A stretch of DNA of 64,000 bases, taken from assembly GCF_036924595.1 (NCBI RefSeq), contig NZ_JAZHRV010000001.1, positions 6,227,501 through 6,291,500 of the forward strand, in the 5' to 3' direction. This DNA comes from Bradyrhizobium algeriense. Its GTDB lineage: Bacteria; Pseudomonadota; Alphaproteobacteria; Rhizobiales; Xanthobacteraceae. Positions 50,970-58,937 of this stretch are shown here, one piece after another. Both the position numbers and the translations under genes were made by a program. Position 1 is the first letter of the stretch. Each line of letters opens with the position of its first letter. The notes beneath the pieces were generated by a model. It saw only the letters and a program-made list of their open reading frames with translations, was not told where the DNA came from and made no database searches.

Positions 50970-51347
50970 ATGCCACGCGTGCTGATTGCCGATGACGAGG
51001 ATTCCATGCGCTCGCTGGTGGCGCGTGCGATCGCCATGGACGGCCACGAGACCGTCACCGCCGAGGACGGCGCCGAAGCGCTCGATATCCTGACCCGCGA
51101 ACGCGGCACGTTCGACCTGCTGCTGACCGACATCCAGATGCCCGTGATGGACGGCATCGCATTGGCGCTGACGGCGGCGCGCGATTTTCCGGACCTGAAG
51201 ATTTTGCTGATGACAGGCTTCGCCGATCAGCGCGAACGCGCCTCCGGCCTCAACGCCATCGTGCACGACGTGGTGACGAAGCCGTTCTCGGTGCACGACA
51301 TCCGTACCGCGGTCGCGGATGCGCTGGCGGCGAGGAAGGCTGGGTAG
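50970..51347 (+). CDS. cpdR: single-domain response regulator, CpdR-like
   Basis: A 125-residue receiver domain without output domain. Acidic pocket Asp8/Asp9, phosphorylated Asp54 (LLLTDIQMPVMDG), Thr82 and Lys104 (VVTKPFS) are all present. In Caulobacter CpdR, controlled by CckA-ChpT, turns ClpXP proteolysis on and off in the cell cycle. The genomic position and sequence (MPRVLIADDEDSMRSLVARA) suit the rhizobial CpdR, but it could be another stand-alone receiver. GAGAGA lies before the ATG. Confidence 0.75.
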   Translation: MPRVLIADDEDSMRSLVARAIAMDGHETVTAEDGAEALDILTRERGTFDLLLTDIQMPVMDGIALALTAARDFPDLKILLMTGFADQRERASGLNAIVHDVVTKPFSVHDIRTAVADALAARKAG

Positions 51348-51355
51348 CCTCCGCT

Positions 51356-51486
51356 CGTCATTGCCGGGCGTAGCCGTCTGAAGGACGGCGTCGCTTCCGC
51401 TCGCCTATGACCCGGCAATCCATCGCTTCACAAGAGCTTTCGCAAAGAAGATGGATACGCGGGTCAAGCCCGCGTATTATGACAAT
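51356..51486. repeat. composite palindromic intergenic repeat
   Basis: Contains three nested palindromes: ATTGCCGGG against CCCGGCAAT (51360-51419), GCCGTC-TGAAG-GACGGC (51372-51389) and CGCGGG-TCAAG-CCCGCG (about 51458-51474). It fills the whole interval between convergent genes and may serve as terminators for both. Confidence 0.65.
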
Positions 51487-51516
51487 TGCGCCCGGTGACG
51501 ACGTCAGCGCGAGCGC

Positions 51517-54237
51517 TCAATAATCCTTCAACAGCCGCTCGATGTAATCGAGTTCGATCTGCGGACGGGACGGATCGGCGAGACGGCGCCGCAGTTCTTC
51601 GAGGATCCGGCGCACCCGCTGCACGTCGATCTCGCCGGGGATCTTCACAGTATAATCATCGCTGAATTCGTTGTGGCGCATCGGCCGTCCCAGCGGATCG
51701 GTCGAGTTGGCCGCGCCCTGCTGGCGGCCTCTGGGATTGCCGGGGCCGTCGCCCGGCTGGTCGCCGTCACCCTGCTGCATGGCTTCCGCCAGGCTCTGGG
51801 CACCCTTGCGCAACGCGTCCAGCGCGCGGCCTTGCGAGTCCACCGCACCGTCGGCATTGCCCTCGCCGAGCCGGCCGGTGGCGTCGCCCATCGCCGAATC
51901 GGCCTGATCGAGCCCGTCCTCGCCGTCGCCCTGGTCGCCGCCTTGACCCTGTTGGCCCTGACCCTGCTGACCCTGCCCCCGTTCGCCGCGCTGACCCTGT
52001 TGGCCTTGCTGGCCGCGCTGGCCCGGCCCCATGCCACGCTTGGCGAGTTCTTCCTGCAATTTCTTGAGCCGATCGCGCAGGCCCTGCTGATCCTGCTGCA
52101 GGTCGCCCATGCTCTGGTCGCCCTGCTTGTCTCCCTGCTTGCCGCGCATGCGGTCGCGCCTGGAATCCTGGCCCTGCTTGTAGGTCTTGTCGCGCAATTG
52201 CTGCTGCTTGCGGATCATGTCGCCGAGTTCGTTCAGCGCCTGCTCCATATCGTCGCCGCCCTGGCCGGGCTGCGCCATCTGCAGATTTTCCAGCATCTGC
52301 TGCAGCTGTTCCAATAGCTGCTTGGCGGCATCCTTGTCGCCGGACTTCGACAGCCGCTCCAACCGGTCGAGCATGCTCTTGAGATCCTGCTGGCTCAGCA
52401 TCTTGGTGTTAGGATCGAGCGGGCGCGCCAGCTGCTGCGGGTTGTTTCGCTGCTGCTCGACGAGCTGGCGCAGGAAATTGTCCAGCGCGGCGCGCAGATT
52501 GTCCGTGAGCTTCTTGATCTCCTCGTCGGTGGCGCCGCGTTCCAGCGCCTGCTTGAGCGCTTCCTGCGCCGCGCGCAGCGCCTTGTCGACATCAGAGATG
52601 TTGCCATCCTCGATGGTGACGGCGAGCGCCCACAGGCTGGCGACGACCTCGCGCAGCGAATCGTCAGTGCGCGCCGCCTCCAGCTGCCGCGACACGCTGT
52701 AGAGGCCGAGATAGTGTCCCGCCTCCGGCGTGAACAATTCCGGCGCGATCATCAGCGCATCGAGCGCGGTATAGACCTGCGCATTCTGGTTGGCGTCCAG
52801 CGCCAGGATGCGGCGCTGCTCGATCAGGGCGCGCGCCAGCGGTTTTGTGAACAGCCGCTCCGGCAGCCGCATGTTGAAGGCCTCGCTCTTGCCCTCGTTG
52901 CCGGCCTCGTCCTTGGCAGTCAGCGTCAGCGTCACGTCGGCGCCGGCGTAGGGATCTTCGCTAAGATCCTTCGCCGTCTGGCCGACGCCGTTGCGGGTGC
53001 GCGCATTCGGCAGCACCAGCGGAAACTGCGGCGGCTCGAACAGCGGCCGCCGCTCGGCCTTGTCGGCCTCCTTGTTCTTGCCGTCCTTCACATCGGGGGT
53101 CTTGGCATCGGGAGTCTTGGCATCGGGAGTCTTGGCGTCGGGAGTCTTGGCATCGGAGGTCTTGGCCGCATCCGCGTTGCGGGCAGCGAATTGCGCGCGG
53201 GCTTCGGTGACGCCGTAATCGTCCTCGAGTTTGTAGGACATCTGCAGCGAACCGCGGGCCTGGCGTTCCGGATCCTTGACCAATGAAATGGTCGGCGCGC
53301 GGTCGGGCGTGGCCGCGAAGCGCCACAGCGGCTGGCCGGACGGCGCGCGGACATGCGCGCTGCCGTCGCCCGTGATCTTGAAGTGCCGTTCGTTGGTGCC
53401 CTTCGGCGCCTGCTCGCCCGGCGCGACCTCGGTCACGCCGCCGCCGACCACGACATCGATGGTGCCGCCGCTGGAGCGCACCAGCAGCGTACTGCCTGAC
53501 GGCACCGACAGCGGTGCGCCGCTATCGGGCGAAGCCGCATCCCTGGCGGCGGACAGAATCACCGGCGGCTTGCCGGTATAGACCGGCGGGGTCACCCAGG
53601 CATCGACCCGGACGTTGGCCGGCGCCAGCACGCCGTTCCAGTCGAACGCCGCGGCAATCCGCAGCGCGCGCTCGTCGCCGGCGGCGACATAGGCGGCCGC
53701 CAGCATCACCATGACCAGCGCGCGCAGCGCCCAGGGATCGTGGATCGGAAGCCGCGGCGACGGCAGCCCGGCGCGAATCCGCTTGATCGAGGCCAGCGTG
53801 CGCTCGCGTTGTTCCCGCCACAGCGCCTGCGCGATCGGGTCCTTGTTTGAGAGCGTATCGGTCAGCGCGGTCGCCGGGCGGTGGCGAATGCCGGTGCCAC
53901 GGTCGAGCCTGCTCAACGCCTCTTCGCGGGTCGGCCAGCGAAACCGCGCAAGCGGGTACAACGCCGCCAGCGCCAGCACGATAAACAGACCGATGCCGAT
54001 TGCGCGTGCTAGAAATGGCAGTGCCAGCCATAATCCGGCCCAGGATGCCACCAGAAACAGCCCGACCACGTTTAAAATCCGGGCGAAGCCCGGCCAGGCG
54101 CGCTCCCACGCAATCGCATACTGAGCCCGTTGCAGGGCCTGCGTCAGTTGAAGCCGCGCGACAGCATCCGGCTCGCGCGGGGTTTTCGTGGGGTCGGGGG
54201 AGGCTTCGTTCAACAAAATTCTCCGGGTTGCCGACAA
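51517..54237 (-). CDS. TIGR02302 family membrane protein
   Basis: A 906-residue protein of a family found only in alphaproteobacteria, function unknown. Two membrane segments lie near residues 55-95 and one near 170. A large periplasmic part follows, containing five DAKTP-type pentapeptides (about 355-380) in 15-bp DNA repeats, long coiled-coil helices (about 600-720) and a Gln/Gly-rich tract (about 745-790). The C-terminal ~60 residues are conserved (VKIPGEIDVQRVRRILEELRRR). It may scaffold envelope complexes, but nothing in the sequence proves this. It is a single gene opposite the cpdR-like gene. Confidence 0.88.
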   Translation of the reverse strand: MSATRRILLNEASPDPTKTPREPDAVARLQLTQALQRAQYAIAWERAWPGFARILNVVGLFLVASWAGLWLALPFLARAIGIGLFIVLALAALYPLARFRWPTREEALSRLDRGTGIRHRPATALTDTLSNKDPIAQALWREQRERTLASIKRIRAGLPSPRLPIHDPWALRALVMVMLAAAYVAAGDERALRIAAAFDWNGVLAPANVRVDAWVTPPVYTGKPPVILSAARDAASPDSGAPLSVPSGSTLLVRSSGGTIDVVVGGGVTEVAPGEQAPKGTNERHFKITGDGSAHVRAPSGQPLWRFAATPDRAPTISLVKDPERQARGSLQMSYKLEDDYGVTEARAQFAARNADAAKTSDAKTPDAKTPDAKTPDAKTPDVKDGKNKEADKAERRPLFEPPQFPLVLPNARTRNGVGQTAKDLSEDPYAGADVTLTLTAKDEAGNEGKSEAFNMRLPERLFTKPLARALIEQRRILALDANQNAQVYTALDALMIAPELFTPEAGHYLGLYSVSRQLEAARTDDSLREVVASLWALAVTIEDGNISDVDKALRAAQEALKQALERGATDEEIKKLTDNLRAALDNFLRQLVEQQRNNPQQLARPLDPNTKMLSQQDLKSMLDRLERLSKSGDKDAAKQLLEQLQQMLENLQMAQPGQGGDDMEQALNELGDMIRKQQQLRDKTYKQGQDSRRDRMRGKQGDKQGDQSMGDLQQDQQGLRDRLKKLQEELAKRGMGPGQRGQQGQQGQRGERGQGQQGQGQQGQGGDQGDGEDGLDQADSAMGDATGRLGEGNADGAVDSQGRALDALRKGAQSLAEAMQQGDGDQPGDGPGNPRGRQQGAANSTDPLGRPMRHNEFSDDYTVKIPGEIDVQRVRRILEELRRRLADPSRPQIELDYIERLLKDY
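53092..53165. repeat. 15-bp tandem repeat inside the TIGR02302 gene
   Basis: Five near-identical copies of CTTGGCATCGGGAGT encode repeated Asp-Ala-Lys-Thr-Pro on the minus strand. Differences between copies are few single-base changes. The tract is in frame and likely length-variable between strains. Confidence 0.8.
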
Positions 54238-54385
54238 ATCACCCTAGCACGGCGGCGGCATTGAGGCACCCCGCGTCCAGAGGGTTCCCACACCCGGAAT
54301 TACGCATAACACGAAGGCGTGACTGCCGGGCTTTAGCCCCGTAGCGTCGGTTTCGAACCCGTAAAAATACGTAAGGAAAGCGTTC

Positions 54386-54766
54386 ATGGACCAGAAGACA
54401 CACGACAAGGGCCTGGAAATTCGCAAAGCCGTGCTCGGCGAGGCCTATGTCAACAACGCCCTGAAGAACGCCGACAGTTTCAACAAGCCGTTCCAGGAAC
54501 TGGTCACCGAATATTGCTGGGGCGCGGTGTGGGGCCGCGAGGAATTGCCGCACAAGACGCGCAGCATGCTCAACCTCGCCATGATCTCGATCCTCAACCG
54601 GCCGCACGAATTGAAGGCGCACATCAAGGGCGCACTGACCAACGGCGTCAGCCGCGACGAGATCCGCGAGATCTTCATGCAGGTCGCGATCTATGCCGGC
54701 GTGCCCGCCGGCGTCGACAGCTTTCGCATCGCGCGCGAAGTGTTTGCGGAATTGGACAAGGCGTAG
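54386..54766 (+). CDS. carboxymuconolactone decarboxylase family protein
   Basis: A 126-residue protein of the PcaC/AhpD-like helical family. Conserved pattern: WGAVWGREELPHKTRSMLNL and HIKGALTNGVSRDEIREIFMQVAIYAGVPAG with the typical spacing. Real PcaC acts in protocatechuate degradation, but no pca genes adjoin and AhpD-like cysteines are absent, so the reaction is uncertain. AAGGAAAGCG lies ahead of the ATG. Confidence 0.85.
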   Translation: MDQKTHDKGLEIRKAVLGEAYVNNALKNADSFNKPFQELVTEYCWGAVWGREELPHKTRSMLNLAMISILNRPHELKAHIKGALTNGVSRDEIREIFMQVAIYAGVPAGVDSFRIAREVFAELDKA

Positions 54767-54784
54767 AGACCAGTCGACATTTCA

Positions 54785-54808
54785 TCCGTCATTGCGAGCA
54801 ATGACGGA
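54785..54808. repeat. hairpin between the decarboxylase and dehydrogenase genes
   Basis: TCCGTCATT and AATGACGGA close a six-base GCGAGC loop. This is a shortened copy of the TCATTGCGAGC palindrome family seen at 16432. No U-run follows. Confidence 0.55.
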
Positions 54809-54826
54809 GCAAGAGGAAACATCACC

Positions 54827-55735
54827 ATGGAAATCGGATTTATCGGCCTCGGGAAGATGGGCTTCCCGATGGCGCGCCGCCTGATTGAGGCCAGGCATCA
54901 GCTCACGGTATTCGATACGCGCAAGGAAGCCGTCGACAAACTCACAGCGCTCGGCGCGCAGGCCGCATCGTCACCGAAGGAAATTGCCGATCGCTGCGAG
55001 ACCGTGCTGGCAAGCCTGCCGTCGCTGCAGGCCTCGCTCGACGTTGCGACCGGCTCGGGCGGCGTAATCGAGGGCAAGCGGGTAAAGCGCTTCGTCGATC
55101 TCTCCACCGTCGGCTCGCAGATGGCGGCCAGAATTCACGGCCTGCTGGCGAAGAACAACATCGTGCAGATCGACAGCCCCGTCAGCGGCGGCGTCGGCGG
55201 CGCCGAGAAAGGAACGCTGGCGGTGATGGTGTCCGGCCCGCGTGCCGATTTCGAAGTGACAAAACCCGCGCTCGACGTGATCGGAAAAGTGTTCTTCATC
55301 GGCGAAAAGCCCGGGTCGGCGCAGACCATGAAACTCGCCAACAACTTCCTGTCGGCCACCGCCATGGTGGCGACGTCGGAAGCCGTGGTGATGGGCGTCA
55401 AGGCGGGGCTCGATCCGGCCGTGATGATCGACGTCATCAACGCCGGTTCCGGCCTTAACACCGCAAGCCGCGACAAGTTTCCCCGTGCCGTGCTGCCGCG
55501 CAGCTTCGATTTCGGCTTTGCCACCGGGTTGATGGTGAAGGACGTGCGGCTGGCGCTGGAGGAGATGAAATCGCTGGGGCTGTCGATGGAAGTCGCCGAA
55601 GCGGTCGGGCGCCTGTGGGAAGTCGTCATCCGCGACGAGGGCGCGGAGTCGGATTTTACCGCTGCCATCAAGCCGATCGAAAAGGCGGCAGGCGTCGTGG
55701 TCGGCGGGGCGAAGGGCGGCCACGCGGCGAAGTAG
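54827..55735 (+). CDS. NAD(P)-dependent beta-hydroxyacid dehydrogenase (3-hydroxyisobutyrate dehydrogenase family)
   Basis: A 302-residue dehydrogenase. Nucleotide-binding GLGKMG (7-12), substrate loop DSPVSGGVGGAEKGTL and catalytic lysine in MKLANNFLSATAM near residue 170 are all present. Members oxidise 3-hydroxyisobutyrate, tartronate semialdehyde or related acids; the substrate is not resolved. Follows the carboxymuconolactone decarboxylase-like gene in the same direction with a small hairpin between. Confidence 0.88.
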   Translation: MEIGFIGLGKMGFPMARRLIEARHQLTVFDTRKEAVDKLTALGAQAASSPKEIADRCETVLASLPSLQASLDVATGSGGVIEGKRVKRFVDLSTVGSQMAARIHGLLAKNNIVQIDSPVSGGVGGAEKGTLAVMVSGPRADFEVTKPALDVIGKVFFIGEKPGSAQTMKLANNFLSATAMVATSEAVVMGVKAGLDPAVMIDVINAGSGLNTASRDKFPRAVLPRSFDFGFATGLMVKDVRLALEEMKSLGLSMEVAEAVGRLWEVVIRDEGAESDFTAAIKPIEKAAGVVVGGAKGGHAAK

Positions 55736-55831
55736 CGCTGACGCAGTTCCAGGTTGGCAAGTCCGACCGAATGGCGTTGAATGTATTTGCGTGGAAGCCG
55801 GCGTTGACCCGATCGATCAGTTGGGACGCGG

Positions 55832-57343
55832 ATGACGTCTCGTTGCGTAAATCCAGTGTGCAGGCAGAAGCGGCTGCGGCCCGCATGTCTGGCCGTTGCG
55901 GGTCTGGCCTTGCTGATCGCGGCGGGGAACGATGCGCCCGCCAGAAGCGGCCAGAGCCAACGCCCGATCGAGTCCATTCAGTCGCGCAGCGCCGGCGAGC
56001 CGACCATGGCCATCGTTTCGCTTCGCAGCCAGCGGATCACCGTCTACGACGCCACGGGGTGGATCCTGCGGGCGCCGGTGTCGAGCGGCACGAAGGGACG
56101 CGAGACACCCGCAGGGATCTTCAGCGTCATCCAGAAAGTCGAGGAGCATTACTCGAACCTGTATGACGACGCCTTCATGCCGCACATGCAACGCATCACC
56201 TGGTCGGGCATCGCCCTCCATGGCGGCGTGCTGCCGGGGCGTCCGGCGTCCCATGGCTGTATCAGACTGCCGTTCGACTTTGCCGAACAGCTGTTCGGCG
56301 CGACCGCGATGGGCATGCGGGTGATCGTGGCGCCAGGCGATGTGGCGCCTGTCGAGTTCGCCCATCCGCTTCTGTTCCAACCGAAGCCCGGTGCGGCCGC
56401 CCTGGCCGCCGCCCGGACCACGGAGGCGCAAGAGGCGGCGAGGAAAGCAGCCGAGGCGCGAATAGCCGCCGGGACGGCCTTGCGGGAGGCCACGCAGGCC
56501 AGGACGCCGGTTCGCGCGGCGGAAAATCTGAAGCGCAGAGCCGAGGCACAGTTGGCCGCCGCCGAGACTAAACTTGGCTCCGACATCTCCGCGGAGGCAA
56601 AGGAGCAGGCTGAGGACGCCAAGGCGCAGGCCGTCGCCAAAATCGCGGAGCTGCAGCTGCAATGGGACGTCGCCAACGTGGATCTGCAACTGAGGCTCGA
56701 TGCCGTCACCTCTGCGCGTGAAGCCGCCGCCGCGGCGGAGACTGCGCGGGCCGCGGCAGCCGAGGCGGCCCGCCAGATCGCGCGCGAACTCCAGCCGGTA
56801 TCGGTGTTGATCAGCCGCAAGACCCAGCGGCTTTATGTGCGGCAGGCATTTGAGCCGGTCTTTGAAAGTCCGGTCACGATCGCAGACCCCGATCGTGCGA
56901 TCGGCACGCATGTCTTCACCGCCATCGGGCGCACGGCCGACGACGCCAGTTTGCGATGGAGCGTCGTCTCATTGCGCAGCGGAGGTGCGCCAAGCGGCTC
57001 GGCTGAGCCAGAGGACCGGCCGCGCGGGAATAGCGGTCGCGGCGTTGAGCCGGTGCCGACGGACCCGGACAGTGCAAAGGCCGCGCTCGACCGCATCGTC
57101 ATTCCGCAGGACGCAGTGAATCGCATCGCCGGCATTGCGCCGCGATCCTCTCTGATCGTCACCGACGAGCCGATGAGTTCTGAAACCGGCAAGGGAACGG
57201 AATTCGTGGTGCTGTTGAGCGGCGAGCCGCAAGGCGGCATCAAGCGGCGGCGGCGCAGTCCGGGGAGCGACTTCCGCTACGCATACCCACGCAGCCAGCC
57301 TTTCGGGCGCTCGCCTTTCGGAAATCCCTTTTTCAACTGGTGA
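55832..57343 (+). CDS. L,D-transpeptidase with helical linker and degenerate second domain
   Basis: A 503-residue protein with a signal sequence near residues 15-38. The first domain (about 60-175) is a YkuD L,D-transpeptidase with motif HGG...SHGC (His130, His141, Cys143), which forms 3-3 cross-links or attaches proteins to peptidoglycan. A long Ala/Glu-rich coiled coil (about 190-320) follows, then a segment VSVLISRKTQRLYVRQ...ESPVTIADPDRAIGTHVF, resembling the start of another YkuD domain without the catalytic motif. The ATG at 55832 has no strong ribosome site. Confidence 0.85.
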   Translation: MTSRCVNPVCRQKRLRPACLAVAGLALLIAAGNDAPARSGQSQRPIESIQSRSAGEPTMAIVSLRSQRITVYDATGWILRAPVSSGTKGRETPAGIFSVIQKVEEHYSNLYDDAFMPHMQRITWSGIALHGGVLPGRPASHGCIRLPFDFAEQLFGATAMGMRVIVAPGDVAPVEFAHPLLFQPKPGAAALAAARTTEAQEAARKAAEARIAAGTALREATQARTPVRAAENLKRRAEAQLAAAETKLGSDISAEAKEQAEDAKAQAVAKIAELQLQWDVANVDLQLRLDAVTSAREAAAAAETARAAAAEAARQIARELQPVSVLISRKTQRLYVRQAFEPVFESPVTIADPDRAIGTHVFTAIGRTADDASLRWSVVSLRSGGAPSGSAEPEDRPRGNSGRGVEPVPTDPDSAKAALDRIVIPQDAVNRIAGIAPRSSLIVTDEPMSSETGKGTEFVVLLSGEPQGGIKRRRRSPGSDFRYAYPRSQPFGRSPFGNPFFNW

Positions 57344-57353
57344 GCCACGTGGG

Positions 57354-57539
57354 ATGGCCAAAAATGCAATTCATCTTCGATCCGATTTGGATGCAGTCGC
57401 GCGGCAACTACCCTCGCCGAAATCGGCGAGCAGAAGCGCAGCCATGATCGCCGCCTCTACAGCGACTCTCGCACTATTCAGCCTGGCAATCTTCGCAGCC
57501 CACGCCGTGGGGCGGTTACCGAACGCGCTAGTTAATTAA
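57354..57539 (+). CDS. possible small membrane protein
   Basis: A 61-residue frame with one hydrophobic segment (AAMIASTATLALFSLAIFAA) after a polar N-terminus. Start ATG is ten bases after the transpeptidase gene; only GTGGG directly abuts it, a poor ribosome site. No homologue is known to me; it may be translationally coupled to the preceding gene or spurious. Confidence 0.4.
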   Translation: MAKNAIHLRSDLDAVARQLPSPKSASRSAAMIAASTATLALFSLAIFAAHAVGRLPNALVN

Positions 57540-57646
57540 CCCCGCTTCCGCGTGCGGCTTCCAAAGAGGTCGGAGCCCCAGAATGAAATGAGGACCAGCG
57601 CGCAAGTCGCGAGGCCCAACAATGCCAGAATTGTTTCGAGCATCAT
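57536..57646 (-). CDS. small membrane peptide (36 residues)
   Basis: MMLETILALLGLATCALVLI followed by SFWGSDLFGSRTRKRG gives one helix with a basic tail. GGGAG lies eight bases upstream of the ATG, a good ribosome site. The pattern is that of small inner-membrane proteins; function unknown. Longer in-frame starts add a non-conserved polar part. Confidence 0.45.
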   Translation of the reverse strand: MMLETILALLGLATCALVLISFWGSDLFGSRTRKRG

Positions 57647-57962
57647 CGAATCAACTCCCTTCTGTTGGGATTCTGCCATACGAACGCGCCGCAGTTGAGC
57701 GCGTTTATTCCGTGTGCCCGGCACCGCCGTGCGGCACATTGGAAGGATGGCCCCCGCTTCGGGCTAGGCATCAACCGTTGGGGCCGTCCCTTGTCCCATG
57801 CCGGGCATGCCCATCCACATGGTGCCCAGCATGGGCCGGAATAAAAATCTGATTCGAATCAATGTCTGTATGGAACCCGACGGTTTGGCATGGTTCCAGG
57901 CGCGATGGGACTCCAAGCAATCCAGGGGAAGTCCGGCAATCGCACCCCCATCCTGCGGCACA
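57647..57962. other. intergenic region without recognised features
   Basis: About 315 bases between two leftward genes. Open frames exist but look like GC-rich noise, and there is no strong hairpin. A 10-bp palindrome GATTCGAATC sits near 57851. Confidence 0.35.
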
Positions 57963-58256
57963 CTAATTCGCATTCTTCGCCATCGACCGGAAATAGTGCT
58001 CGGCATGCTGGAAATAATTCTCCGCTGCGATCCGGTCTCCCTTCAGAGCTTCAGCGCGGGCCAAGGCCAGGTAGCGTTCATAGTTTTTCTCGGCGCTCTG
58101 AGCGTTCTTCGCGTGAGGGTGAGGGAACCCGGAAGATTCATTTCTCCGGGCGGGCCGGGATCCTCGGCGCGCTACGCCGGCCATAGCTTTCGTATTTGGA
58201 CGTGGCTGTACCGTTACCGGCTTAACTTCCGAAATGTGCTTCATGTTGGTTTTCAT
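57963..58256 (-). CDS. short DUF4167-like protein
   Basis: A 97-residue protein whose C-terminal half, NYERYLALARAEALKGDRIAAENYFQHAEHYFRSM, matches the conserved region of DUF4167. Typical members are over 200 residues with an RNA-binding-like basic N-terminus; here only a short basic part (RRGSRPARRNE) precedes. It may be a mini-paralogue or the remnant of one. CGGAGCG precedes the ATG at moderate distance. Confidence 0.65.
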   Translation of the reverse strand: MKTNMKHISEVKPVTVQPRPNTKAMAGVARRGSRPARRNESSGFPHPHAKNAQSAEKNYERYLALARAEALKGDRIAAENYFQHAEHYFRSMAKNAN

Positions 58257-58549
58257 GTTGTATGCCGCTCCGGCAGAGCCGTGCGACGTTCATTGGAGGA
58301 ATTGTCGTGCTGCAATCCGGTCGATGGGCCACTGAGGGCGGCGCTCAAAAGCGCGAGGGTACGGTGTTCCTGGCGCCCGATTAGCACAGTGAGGGCCCGC
58401 CGAACAAATCCATATCGACTGCGTTTTAGATAAGAGCGCAGAAACCGATTTCAAGTTGCTGGCTGAACAGAAGAAGTTTTAGCGAAACGTCCATCCTCGT
58501 CGTGCGCGCCCATAACGCGGCAGCAGCCAGAACGTAGGAGGAAAGATCC

Positions 58550-58804
58550 ATGATAAGAAAACCCATAACGACGATGGCCGAGGAGCCAATACCCAGGAAC
58601 ATCATGCGCGCCGATGTCACGATCACCGAGGGTTTCGGCATGGAGGTCGACGGTCAGATGAAGGCGGTGTTCGACACAAAGGAAGCCGCCGAAAAGAAAG
58701 CGCGGGAACTCAAGACCAAATTCCCGATGCTTCAGGTCAAAGTCTATGACGCAGCGCAAAGAACAACTGCGGTGATAGCGGCCAATACAGCCGAAACCGT
58801 CTGA
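58550..58804 (+). CDS. small conserved hypothetical protein
   Basis: An 84-residue protein with an excellent ribosome site (GGAGGAAAG) before the ATG. The mid-part ITEGFGMEVDGQMKAVFDTKEAAEKKARELKTKFPMLQVKVYDA looks like a small alpha/beta domain similar to those binding to ligands or RNA. Function unknown. Flanked by a palindrome 75 bases downstream. Confidence 0.65.
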   Translation: MIRKPITTMAEEPIPRNIMRADVTITEGFGMEVDGQMKAVFDTKEAAEKKARELKTKFPMLQVKVYDAAQRTTAVIAANTAETV

Positions 58805-58879
58805 CGGACGCTTCAGTATTGCGTAGGATGAGGTGGAGCGAAGGGCTGTATGATAGGAAGTGGTCTGGTCTGTCGTCGT

Positions 58880-58905
58880 CCCTGCGAACGCATGCGTTCG
58901 CAGGG
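58880..58905. terminator. 26-bp perfect palindrome, likely bidirectional terminator
   Basis: Two 13-base arms meet without any spacer: CCCTGCGAACGCA and its exact complement. It lies between the convergent small gene and lysA. The symmetry suits a shared transcript end; no U-run. This palindrome type recurs in Bradyrhizobium intergenic DNA to my knowledge. Confidence 0.65.
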
Positions 58906-58937
58906 AGGACACCGCTGTTGTGGCGCCATCAGCGGGC

